Source of the DNA: Paucibacter_B soli
GTDB lineage: Bacteria > Pseudomonadota > Gammaproteobacteria > Burkholderiales > Burkholderiaceae_C
Direction of reading: 5' to 3'
Assembly: GCF_037482845.1 (NCBI RefSeq)
Contig: NZ_JBBHJW010000011.1
Coordinates: 124,001-188,000, forward strand
DNA: 64,000 nucleotides
In this document: positions 45,715 to 53,528 of the stretch, piece by piece
Layout: every line of letters begins with the position of its first letter
Position numbering within the stretch: position 1 is the first letter of the stretch
The notes under the pieces: generated by a model
The model's input: only the letters and a program-made list of their open reading frames with translations
What the model was told of the DNA's origin: nothing
Databases searched by the model: none
Program-made: the position numbers and the translations under genes

Positions 45715-47694
45715 ATGTTCAAGCGCATCCTCTCGGCTCTAGCCGGAACGAAAGACGAAACGCCCGCGGTCGCTTCTAGTGGACACACTCAAGGAACGGC
45801 CTCATCGCCACCCGGTGGAGAACTTATTACGGTCTATGACGCCTATGGGCGCGAGCTAAAGATCACGCGGCAAGAATGGCGCGACAAGGTATTCCTGCCG
45901 AATCTGCGGCAGAAATGGAACGAAGCGAGCGAGCTCTACAACTTGATCGTTTCGGGACTCAAGGATGGCTTTGCGGCCGATCTGAGGCCTGCCGCTGAGC
46001 GCTTGCTGGAGATTGATCCGATCCCTGAGCGCAGTCATGCAATCCTGGGCATCGTGCTGATGAAGAACGGGCACCTTGACCTTGCCGAGACTGCGTTGCG
46101 ATCCGGCATTGAGCAGGCTGGCGAGACTGGAACCCTGCTAACCAATCTGGCCAAGGTGTTTGCCGAACGCGGAGACCAGGGCGACGCGGATGAAACGCTT
46201 TGGCGAGCGGTGCAGGCGGACCCCAATTTGGACAGCGGACTGTTATGGTGGGCAGCCATCCATCAGGAACGCGGTGGAGAAACGGGCTACCTTCAGGCGT
46301 TGCGCACAGCAGCTGCCCTGCCAGGAAGCTGGCGGGCGAAACTATGGCTGGCACGCCATCATCTTGCACACAAGGACGTTGATGCCGCACGTACGCTGTA
46401 CGCCGATGTGCTCGCGAGTGGTCTGTTCGACGGCAGTTCGTTGATGATGATTTCTGGCGACTTGGGTAACAACGGTCAGACTCCGCTGATTCTCGAACTG
46501 ATTGGTCCAGCCTACGACGAACGCAAGCACGATCCGATGACAGGCCTCAACTTGCTGCGCGCTTGCCAGGAACTCGGGAAAGTAGATGAAGGCGAGGCTT
46601 TGCTTTCCCGCATGTACGCGTTGGGAATCGCGCCAATCAAGCAGCACCTGGATCTGTTCTCGCAAGCCTTTCAGGACATGCGCAAGCAGATGGCAACAGG
46701 TACGCCAATCGAGACCAGTAGTTTGGAGGTCATCACCATCGCCTTGACTCAACCAATCTGGCACTACGGGTTGCGTAGTGCCGACTGGTTCTTTGCACAG
46801 AAAGCCACGGGGGCACCGGAGATCGGCTTCTTTCCGCTTTCAAAGATCATGGAAGGCGCCGAACGGGCCGAGTCTCAACGCGAAGACGATTTGGGTCGAT
46901 TCACCCGAGCCATTCCGCTTTACCTTGCGGAAGCCGCGCACTATTGGAGTGACTACGCAGCGAGCAGCTACATCCTGATCGTCGAAGGCGGCGGCCCAGT
47001 TGTCTCAGGAGGTGAAACCGACGGTACTGCGCTCTTCGAAATCGTGCCAAAGGGGATGAAGTACTTCGTAACTGGCAAGATTGGCTGCACGAGAGACGGC
47101 GATGATGTTCAGTGGCAAATCGGCCTATGCCTGTGGGATTGCAATACACGGACCAAACATGCCAGCGAAAGCGGCAGGGCAGCGCAGGCTGAACTTGGGG
47201 CTCTAGTGCTTGCACTGGAGGAACGGCTACTCACCCACATCGGTTTGAAACGCCAACAGCCACTGGACGTGTTTTATCAGCGCCCTTCGACCGAGGTTAT
47301 GCCGGTGTATCTGAGCGAGTTGGGCCAAGCCCTCATGTTGACACTGCTCGCCAACGATCACATGCCGAAATCAACAATGTGGGGCGAGCGCGCCATGCTC
47401 GAATGGCCGCTCAATATGGCCCTGCACTGGCCTACAGCCGAGGTACCGAAGCTGATGTACATCTCCGGTCTAGGCAAGGCTCTGGACTATCAATCGGACG
47501 TTCTAGCTGAGTACAAGGAACGCAGTCTTCAATTGCTACGCGAATGCAATCAGACAACGAGTTTCGCCAGGCGCTTGGCTCCGCTCGTCTGGAAAGCGTT
47601 CGGCATGACAACAGAACTGCAGACCCATATGCAGAATCAACCTGCTGATGCAAATCTGGCGTACATAGACTGGTTGAGAAGGGTCTCAGAGTAA
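45715..47694 (+). CDS. TPR-repeat protein of unknown function
   Basis: A 659-residue cytoplasmic protein without signal peptide or membrane helices. The first half has TPR-like repeats, for example AILGIVLMKNGHLDLAETAL near residue 102 and the following TLLTNLAKVFAERGDQGDADE. The second half is a mixed domain I do not recognise, with WHYGLRSADWFFAQKATGAP, and a stretch KGMKYFVTGKIGCTRDGDDV that looks beta-rich. Codon use is clearly less GC-biased than in neighbouring genes, which suggests horizontal acquisition. It is a single gene with no obvious partner. Confidence 0.75.
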   Translation: MFKRILSALAGTKDETPAVASSGHTQGTASSPPGGELITVYDAYGRELKITRQEWRDKVFLPNLRQKWNEASELYNLIVSGLKDGFAADLRPAAERLLEIDPIPERSHAILGIVLMKNGHLDLAETALRSGIEQAGETGTLLTNLAKVFAERGDQGDADETLWRAVQADPNLDSGLLWWAAIHQERGGETGYLQALRTAAALPGSWRAKLWLARHHLAHKDVDAARTLYADVLASGLFDGSSLMMISGDLGNNGQTPLILELIGPAYDERKHDPMTGLNLLRACQELGKVDEGEALLSRMYALGIAPIKQHLDLFSQAFQDMRKQMATGTPIETSSLEVITIALTQPIWHYGLRSADWFFAQKATGAPEIGFFPLSKIMEGAERAESQREDDLGRFTRAIPLYLAEAAHYWSDYAASSYILIVEGGGPVVSGGETDGTALFEIVPKGMKYFVTGKIGCTRDGDDVQWQIGLCLWDCNTRTKHASESGRAAQAELGALVLALEERLLTHIGLKRQQPLDVFYQRPSTEVMPVYLSELGQALMLTLLANDHMPKSTMWGERAMLEWPLNMALHWPTAEVPKLMYISGLGKALDYQSDVLAEYKERSLQLLRECNQTTSFARRLAPLVWKAFGMTTELQTHMQNQPADANLAYIDWLRRVSE

Positions 47695-47922
47695 TGGCAC
47701 CTCAACTACCGTGAGCAGCATTCAACTGTCTCGCAAGCCAAGCATTGAATGACCGTTTCTTGGTGCGCGACGGGTCGAGACCCGCCGCCGCGCCGCTCCA
47801 ACGTCAACCATCGCACGCCAGCCTCAGCGTCAACAACCACTGCCCTGGACGGCGCCGCCAGCAACGCCCCGCGGCACCCAAGTGACAGCGGCCGACACCC
47901 TCCCTGTGATAGAAGCCTGCCC

Positions 47923-48393
47923 ATGACGAGCACCGCACCCACCTACGCCTTCGAGGACTTCCACCCCGGCCGCGTCTTTGAATTCGGCCAGCGCGTGGTG
48001 GAGCGCGATGAGCTGCTGCGCTTTGCCGCCGCCTACGACCCCCAGCCCCTGCATCTGGACGAGGCCGCCGCCGAGGCCTCGGTGCTGGCGGGGCTCTCGG
48101 CCAGCGGTTGGCATACCTGCGCCATGACCATGCGCATGATGTGCGACGCCTATCTGCTGGACTCCACCAGCCAGGGCTCGCCGGGCATCGACGCGCTGCG
48201 CTGGCTCAAGCCGGTGCGGCCGGGCGACACGCTCAGGGTGCGCATGACGGTGCTGGAAGCGCGCCAGAGCAAGACCCGACCCCAGATCGGCCTGGTGCGC
48301 TCGGGCTGGGAGGTCTTCAACCAGCATGGCGAGGCGGTGATGACGATGGAGGGCTGGGGCATGTTCGGCCTGCGTGGGGGACCCTCCGCCTAG
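47923..48393 (+). CDS. MaoC-like hot-dog-fold dehydratase
   Basis: A 156-residue MaoC-type protein. The opening YAFEDFHPGRVFEFG and the active-site region AAYDPQPLHLDEAAAEAS (Asp and His of the hydratase motif) are characteristic. Relatives hydrate enoyl-CoA thioesters. The context does not reveal a pathway. ATG 47923 gives the family N-terminus; upstream in-frame sequence is unconserved. Confidence 0.9.
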   Translation: MTSTAPTYAFEDFHPGRVFEFGQRVVERDELLRFAAAYDPQPLHLDEAAAEASVLAGLSASGWHTCAMTMRMMCDAYLLDSTSQGSPGIDALRWLKPVRPGDTLRVRMTVLEARQSKTRPQIGLVRSGWEVFNQHGEAVMTMEGWGMFGLRGGPSA

Positions 48394-48507
48394 CCGCCAG
48401 CCGCCGGCTGAATCGGGCAGCTCATCGGCGCCCATTGCCATTCGGGACATGACCGAGGCGGCGCCCGGCCGCGCTGAACATAATCCGCCCCACCAAGGAG
48501 GACGGAT

Positions 48508-49986
48508 ATGTTTCCCAACAGAGAGGCGCTGGCGCTGCTGCTGATCGCGGCGCTGGGCACGGCGGCCCAGGCCGCTGCCGCCGGCACCGCGCCCTGCCGC
48601 ATCGAGGGCGTGCCCACCGAGCTGCAGTGCGGCAAGCTGGCGCGCCCGCTGGACCCCGCCAAGCCCCAGGGCACGCAAATCGACATCCACTATCTGGTGG
48701 TACCGGCGATGGCGCGCAACAAGCTGCCCGACCCGGTGCTGCTGCTGGCCGGCGGCCCGGGCCAGAGCGCCATCCAGGTGGCGCCCCTGGTGCTGCCGCG
48801 CCTGGCGCGGCTCAACAACCGCCGCGACCTGGTCTTCATCGACCAGCGCGGCACCGGCCGCTCGGCCCCGCTGCAATGCGCGGACGACAGCAAGCTGCCC
48901 ACCGCCGAGGCGCTCGACGGCCGGGCCATGCAGCAGCGCCTGGAGCAATGCCGCGCTGACCTGCAGAAGCTGCCGCAGGGCGATCTGCGCCAGTACACCA
49001 CCGCCATCGCGATGCAGGATTTCGACGCGGTGCGCGCCGCGCTGGGCACCGCGCAATGGAATCTGCTGGGCGCCTCCTACGGCACGCGCGCCGCGCTGGA
49101 ATACCTGCGCCAGTTCCCGCAGCAGGTGCGCCGCAGCGTGATCGACGGCGTGGCCCCGCCCGATATGGTGCTGCCGGCCAGCTTCTCCACCGATGGCCAG
49201 GCGGCGCTGGACGCGGTGTTCAAGAGCTGCGAGGGCGACGCCGCCTGCCAGGCGCGCTATCCGGCGCTGCGCGCCGAATGGGCCGGCCTGCTGCAAGGCC
49301 TGCCGCGCAGCATCAGCCTGCAGCACCCGCTCAGCGGCGAACCCGAGCGCCTGACGCTGACGCGCGAGATGCTGCTGCGCGCGGTGCGCATGCCGCTCTA
49401 TGTGCCCAGCCAGGCGGCCGCCCTGCCCGCGGCCATCCATGCGGCGCACCAGGGCCGCTTCGAGGGCATTGCCGGCCTGGCCGGGGCGATCAGCGGCAAG
49501 AGCGCGCGCCTGGCCATGGGCATGCATTTCTCGGTGGTCTGCGCCGAGGACATGCCGCGCCTGGCGCAGAGCAGCGACCCGCCCGGCAGCGACTTCGGCC
49601 GCAGCGACGCCGAGCTCTACGGCCAGGTGTGCAAGCATTGGCCGCGCGGCGAGGTGCCGGCGGCCTTCTACAGCCTGCCGCCGGCCCAGACCCCGGTGCT
49701 GCTGCTCAGCGGCGGCGCCGACCCGGCCACGCCGCCGCGCCATGGCGAGCGCGTGGCCAAGGCGCTGGGCGCGCAGGCCCTGCATGTGGTGGTGCCCGAG
49801 GCCGGCCACGGCGTGATGGGCATAGGCTGCATGGGCGAGGTGCTGACCCGCTTCATCGACGCCAAGGCGGATGCCGAGGCGCTCAAGGTCGATGCCAGCT
49901 GCGCCACCCGCATCCCCCGCCCCACCCCCTTCCTGCCGGTGCAGGCAGCCAGTTCGGCCGCCGGCACGGAGGCGAGCAAGCCATGA
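48508..49986 (+). CDS. Exported alpha/beta hydrolase, TAP-like (prolyl/tripeptidyl aminopeptidase type)
   Basis: A 492-residue secreted hydrolase with a signal peptide ending in the AAQAAAA region. The oxyanion motif LLLAGGPGQS, FIDQRGTGRS, and the nucleophile elbow LLGASYGTRAA are typical of the proline iminopeptidase/tripeptidyl aminopeptidase family. The C-terminal LLLSGGADPATPP and PEAGHGVMG supply the acid and His. A strong AAGGAGG ribosome site is present. Its stop overlaps the start of the ABC ATPase gene (ATGA), so all three genes form one operon. Confidence 0.9.
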   Translation: MFPNREALALLLIAALGTAAQAAAAGTAPCRIEGVPTELQCGKLARPLDPAKPQGTQIDIHYLVVPAMARNKLPDPVLLLAGGPGQSAIQVAPLVLPRLARLNNRRDLVFIDQRGTGRSAPLQCADDSKLPTAEALDGRAMQQRLEQCRADLQKLPQGDLRQYTTAIAMQDFDAVRAALGTAQWNLLGASYGTRAALEYLRQFPQQVRRSVIDGVAPPDMVLPASFSTDGQAALDAVFKSCEGDAACQARYPALRAEWAGLLQGLPRSISLQHPLSGEPERLTLTREMLLRAVRMPLYVPSQAAALPAAIHAAHQGRFEGIAGLAGAISGKSARLAMGMHFSVVCAEDMPRLAQSSDPPGSDFGRSDAELYGQVCKHWPRGEVPAAFYSLPPAQTPVLLLSGGADPATPPRHGERVAKALGAQALHVVVPEAGHGVMGIGCMGEVLTRFIDAKADAEALKVDASCATRIPRPTPFLPVQAASSAAGTEASKP

Positions 49987-50777
49987 TCAAGATCAGCCAA
50001 CTCAGCAAGCAATTCGTCACCCGGCCCGGCGGCTCGGTGTTCAAGCGCGCCCCCAAGCAGATCGTGCATGCGGTGCGCCGGGTCGACCTGGACGCACCCG
50101 ACGGACGCATCACCGGCCTGTTAGGCCCGAACGGCGCAGGCAAGACCACCACCCTGCGCATGCTGGGCGGCCTGTTCGCGCCCGACCATGGCGAGATCGG
50201 CGTGGACGGCATCGACGTGCAGCGCCAGCCGCGCGAGGCGCTGGCCCGCATGGGCATCCTGGGCGACGCGCATGGGCTCTACCCGCGCCTGTCGGCGCGC
50301 GAGAACATCGTCTACTTCGGCCAGCTGCAGGGCATGGAGGCCGACGCAGCCAACGCGCGCGCCGAGGCGCTGGCCGAGCTGCTGGACATGCGCCACATCC
50401 TCGACCGCCGCAGCGAGGGCTATAGCCAGGGCGAGCGCATGAAGACGGCGCTGGCGCGTGCGCTGGTGCACGACCCCGCCAACATCGTGCTGGACGAGCC
50501 CACCAACGGCCTCGACGTGCTCGCCACCCGCGCGCTGCGCGAGGCGCTGCGCCATCTGCGCTCGCCCGCCGGCGGCAGCAAATGCATCGTCTTCTCCAGC
50601 CACATCATGCAGGAGGTGGAACAGCTCTGCGACCACGTGGTGGTGGTGGCGCATGGGCGCTCGGTGGCCCAGGGCACGGTGCCCGAACTGCTGGCCCAGG
50701 CCGGTGAGAGCCGTTTCGAGGACGCCTTCGTCAGGCTGGCCTTTCAACCCGATCACAGCCAGGAGGCTCAGGCATGA
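49983..50777 (+). CDS. ABC transporter ATP-binding protein (NatA-like)
   Basis: A 264-residue ABC ATPase of the NatA/CcmA group, paired with the ABC-2 permease that follows. Walker A is LLGPNGAGKTTTLRML, the signature region YSQGERMKTALARAL, Walker B NIVLDEPTNGLD, and the switch His is in IVFSSHIMQEVEQL. Together they would export a small molecule, sodium or a lipid-like compound; the substrate is unknown. It overlaps the hydrolase stop and the permease start by 4 bp each. Confidence 0.93.
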   Translation: MIKISQLSKQFVTRPGGSVFKRAPKQIVHAVRRVDLDAPDGRITGLLGPNGAGKTTTLRMLGGLFAPDHGEIGVDGIDVQRQPREALARMGILGDAHGLYPRLSARENIVYFGQLQGMEADAANARAEALAELLDMRHILDRRSEGYSQGERMKTALARALVHDPANIVLDEPTNGLDVLATRALREALRHLRSPAGGSKCIVFSSHIMQEVEQLCDHVVVVAHGRSVAQGTVPELLAQAGESRFEDAFVRLAFQPDHSQEAQA

Positions 50778-51958
50778 GCAGCACACAAGCTTTCACGCGC
50801 CCCCTCAAGGTGGTGTTTTTCAAGGAAGTGGTGGACGCGCTGCGCGACCGCCGCACGCTCCTGCGCCTGCTGATCCCCTCGGTGCTGATGGGGCCGCTGC
50901 TGCTGCTGGCGCTCTCGGGCCTGATCGCCTCGCTGGAGGAGCGCGCCGAGCTGCGCCAGATCCAGGTGGTGGGCATCGAACATGCACCGACGCTGCGCAA
51001 CTTCCTGGAGCGCCAGACCTACACCATCAAGTCAGCGCCCGCCGACTACGAGGCCCGGCTGCGTGCCAGCACCCTGCTGGACCCGGTGCTGCTGGTGGGC
51101 AAGGACTTCGAGCAGGAACTCGCCGCCGGCGACCAGCCCACGCTGACCCTGGTGACCGACAGCGCCAACCAGCGCGCCAGCGCCGGGGTGGGCACGCTCA
51201 CGCGCCTGCTGCAGGGCTTTGGCCGCGAGCGCACGCGCGCCCAGCTGGCGCTGCGCGGCATCCCGGCCGAGCTGCTGCAGCCGGTGACGGTGGAGGAGCG
51301 CGACCTGGCCAGCACCCAGGCCCGCGCCGCCAGGCTCACCGGCATCATCCCGATGTTCATCATCATGGCGGTGCTCTATGGCGCGCTCACCGCGGCGCTG
51401 GACAGCACCGCCGGCGAGCGCGAGCGTGGCTCGCTCGAGCCCCTGCTGATGAACCCGGCGCCGCACATGGCCCTGGTGCTGGGCAAATGGGGCGCGGTGG
51501 CGCTGCTGGGCATGGCCGTGGCCCTGCTGGCCAACCTGAGCTTCATCCCGGCGCAGCAGCTCATCAAGAGCGACAGCCTGCAAGCCATGTTCCAGTTCGG
51601 CTGGCATGAGGTGACGAGCTTTTTGCTGCTGCAGCTGCCGCTGGCCGCCGGCCTGGGTGCGGCGCTGATGGCGATTGCGATCCGCTCCAAGACCTTCAAG
51701 GAGGCGCAGGCCAGCAGCACCATCATCATCACCCTGGTGGGCCTGGCGCCGATGGTGAGCCTGCTCAACCCCGGCGGCGAGGCGGCCTGGTACTACTGGG
51801 TGCCGGGCCTGGCGCAGAACACCCAGATGATGCTGGTGCTGAAGGGCGAGACCCTGGATCTGGCCAAGCTGCTGCCGCCGATGCTGGTGGGCGTGGCGCT
51901 GACGGTGGCTTGCCTGTCCTATGTGGCGCATTCAATGCGCAACGCTGTTTCTCGATAG
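50774..51958 (+). CDS. ABC-2 type permease (NatB-like)
   Basis: A 394-residue membrane protein of the ABC-2/NatB family. A first helix near residues 30-52 (IPSVLMGPLLLLALSGLIAS) is followed by a large extracytoplasmic domain of about 130 residues, then five or more helices, including IPMFIIMAVLYGALTAALDS and the GERERGSLEPLLMNPAP loop typical of the family. It is the membrane partner of the NatA-like ATPase and is translated with a 4-bp overlap. Confidence 0.92.
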   Translation: MSSTQAFTRPLKVVFFKEVVDALRDRRTLLRLLIPSVLMGPLLLLALSGLIASLEERAELRQIQVVGIEHAPTLRNFLERQTYTIKSAPADYEARLRASTLLDPVLLVGKDFEQELAAGDQPTLTLVTDSANQRASAGVGTLTRLLQGFGRERTRAQLALRGIPAELLQPVTVEERDLASTQARAARLTGIIPMFIIMAVLYGALTAALDSTAGERERGSLEPLLMNPAPHMALVLGKWGAVALLGMAVALLANLSFIPAQQLIKSDSLQAMFQFGWHEVTSFLLLQLPLAAGLGAALMAIAIRSKTFKEAQASSTIIITLVGLAPMVSLLNPGGEAAWYYWVPGLAQNTQMMLVLKGETLDLAKLLPPMLVGVALTVACLSYVAHSMRNAVSR

Positions 51959-51961
51959 CGG

Positions 51962-52249
51962 TCAATGGAGCCCCAGCGCGCGCTGCACCTCGCTTTGCCA
52001 GGGCAGCGCGTGCACGATCTCGTTGAGCTGGCGCACCGATTCCATCGGCGCCAGCACCTCGCCGGCCGTGTTGATCAGCTGCAGATTGGTGATCAGCGCC
52101 ATCGGATCGGCCATCGCCACCACGCCATAGGGCAGGCGCACCCAATCCCAGGCCACCCCGGCGGCCCCATGGCCCGACTCGCCAAACCAAAGGGTCTGCC
52201 CGGTGGAGGGCCGCGCCGCGTCGCCCGCGACCAACACCCGGGTGCTCAA
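51962..52249 (-). CDS. Hypothetical protein
   Basis: About 95 residues, from a possible TTG at 52249, with well-ordered sequence including LWFGESGHGAAGVAWDWVRL, PYGVVAMADPMALITNLQL and EIVHALPWQSEVQRALG. The coding character is good and I suspect a conserved small protein, but I cannot name it. The start is unclear: TTG 52249, GTG 52237 and ATG 52330 are all possible and none has a clear ribosome site. It converges on the NatB-like gene, 3 bp apart. Confidence 0.5.
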   Translation of the reverse strand: MSTRVLVAGDAARPSTGQTLWFGESGHGAAGVAWDWVRLPYGVVAMADPMALITNLQLINTAGEVLAPMESVRQLNEIVHALPWQSEVQRALGLH

Positions 52250-52406
52250 ATGAGCGAACTGCAGACAAGGTGCGCGCTCTGCTTCGCACAATATCCGCGG
52301 CCATGCGTACACAATCCAAGCTGGCGTCATCTGCTTTGCTGATTAGGAAAAGAAAAGGTCTGAGTGCCCTGTTCCAGCAGTTTCGGAACTTGCACGACGC
52401 GCAGAT

Positions 52407-52426
52407 AGCTGTAAACCTTGTCAGGG
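52407..52426 (+). promoter_or_regulatory. Weak lux-box-like element upstream of luxR
   Basis: AGCTGTAAACCTTGTCAGGG keeps the CTG...CAG frame of a 20-bp lux box and matches the stronger element at 53224 in 14 of 20 positions. Its own dyad symmetry is poor (5 of 10 pairs). It begins 80 bp before the luxR ATG, which would suit autoregulation. A chance match is possible. Confidence 0.35.
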
Positions 52427-52486
52427 CGATGCACGCGAGGGCTGCTCTGTGCCCCGTCATTGAGCTTTGCGAATGTGAAAGGTGCG

Positions 52487-53200
52487 ATGCTGCAGGGTGT
52501 GTACCAATCGGTGCTGGAAGCACGAACCCGGGACGAGTTCCGCGGGGAGGTTGTGCGCTTTGCCAAGCAACTCGGTTTCGATCGCGTATCGGCCACCGCG
52601 GTTGTTGATCACACCATTGGCGATACCCAGTTCGTCTCTGTTGACAACTGCCCTCCCAGCTTCACCGAGGTGATCAACGACCTCAGCATCGCGCGGATAG
52701 ACCCAGTGATGCAGCATTGCAAACGCAACAGCGTGCCAATTGTCTGGGACCAGGCGACGTACACGGGGTCAGGCGCAGGAGACCTCTGGGAAACACAGGC
52801 GCCATACGGCTACAGAACCGGTATTTGCCTGGCGCTACACCTGCCCGAAGGGCGGCATTTCATCTTGGGTGTCGACCGCGACCAAGACCTGACCTCAAAC
52901 GCCACCGAGTTGACCCGGCTGGTCGCTGATTTGCAATTGTTTGCTGTGCATGCAGTCGACTCGGCCATGCGCGTGCTGCTGCCCGAACCGGCGCAAATGG
53001 AAGCGCCGCATCTCACGCCGCGCGAGGTTGAATGCCTGCACTGGACCATGGAGGGCAAGACCGCCTGGGAAGTCGGCAGCATCCTGAGTATTTCAGAGCG
53101 CACCGCGGTCCTTCACATCAACAACGCGATGCACAAACTGGCTTGCACCAACAAGCATTTGGCCGTGCTGAAAGCGCTGCGATTGGGTCTGCTGCGTTAG
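52487..53200 (+). CDS. LuxR-family regulator with autoinducer-binding domain (LuxR solo)
   Basis: A 237-residue regulator: an autoinducer-binding domain (about 1-165) and a C-terminal LuxR helix-turn-helix (LTPREVECLHWTMEGKTAWE, then EVGSILSISERTAVLHINNA). Of the usual pocket residues, Asp72-Pro73, Trp87 and the Gly in YGYRTGICLAL are kept. The positions of TraR Trp57 and Tyr61 appear to be Phe59 and Ile63, so the ligand may not be a standard acyl-homoserine lactone. There is no luxI gene in this window. An AAAGG site precedes ATG 52487. It lies just upstream of the peptide-export genes and is their probable regulator. Confidence 0.9.
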   Translation: MLQGVYQSVLEARTRDEFRGEVVRFAKQLGFDRVSATAVVDHTIGDTQFVSVDNCPPSFTEVINDLSIARIDPVMQHCKRNSVPIVWDQATYTGSGAGDLWETQAPYGYRTGICLALHLPEGRHFILGVDRDQDLTSNATELTRLVADLQLFAVHAVDSAMRVLLPEPAQMEAPHLTPREVECLHWTMEGKTAWEVGSILSISERTAVLHINNAMHKLACTNKHLAVLKALRLGLLR

Positions 53201-53223
53201 TCGCGGCCGATACTTCTTGTCCA

Positions 53224-53243
53224 CACTGTAAGACCTGACAGTG
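53224..53243 (+). promoter_or_regulatory. lux-box-like palindrome upstream of the peptide operon
   Basis: CACTGTAAGACCTGACAGTG is a 20-bp inverted repeat with 8 of 10 pairs symmetric. It closely follows the classic lux box, sharing CTGTA..GA at the left and ACAG at the right. It begins 96 bp before the peptide ATG. If it is centred near -42, transcription would begin near 53276, with the weak -10-like GAATCT at 53267 nearby. Confidence 0.7.
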
Positions 53244-53319
53244 CCCAGCGGCGCGTGCGCCTGCTCGAATCTACTCCGTGCACGCAATGGTTGCACCTCA
53301 ACCAGTTCAGGAGTAGATC

Positions 53320-53493
53320 ATGCAACGCGAAATCACGAATACCTACGAGCAGAGCCAAGCCGCCAAGCAAGAGCGCCAGATCAGCAGCCCCAAGCCACAG
53401 CTGCCCGCTGTCGAAGAATTGGACCTTCAGGCCCTGGAACTCGTCAGTGGCGGTGCGGGCGAATATGTCGAGTCGCCCAAGAATGGCTGGTAG
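53320..53493 (+). CDS. Double-glycine leader peptide precursor (bacteriocin- or signal-type)
   Basis: A 57-residue precursor. The first 45 residues form a hydrophilic leader ending in LDLQALELVSGG, with hydrophobic residues at the spacing recognised by C39 peptidases and Gly44-Gly45 at the cut. Cleavage would release the 12-residue AGEYVESPKNGW. It has no Cys, so no disulfide or lanthionine rings are expected. The AGGAG site before ATG 53320 is good. It lies 76 bp after a lux-box-like palindrome and is followed at 35 bp by genes for a HlyD-type adaptor and a C39-peptidase ABC transporter. I know no named family for the core. Confidence 0.8.
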   Translation: MQREITNTYEQSQAAKQERQISSPKPQLPAVEELDLQALELVSGGAGEYVESPKNGW

Positions 53494-53528
53494 TTCGCGA
53501 ATGATTCCATCCGTCATGCGCTTGCGCC

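Noticed and set aside
52371..52389. GTTCC-(9)-GGAAC inverted repeat upstream of luxR as an operator
   Set aside because: Arms are only 5 bp and the spacing does not fit a lux box; the element at 52407 is a better candidate.
53494..53528. A second short peptide gene between the precursor and the HlyD gene
   Set aside because: Only 35 bp, with no open frame of useful length; the ATG at 53515 stops after six codons.
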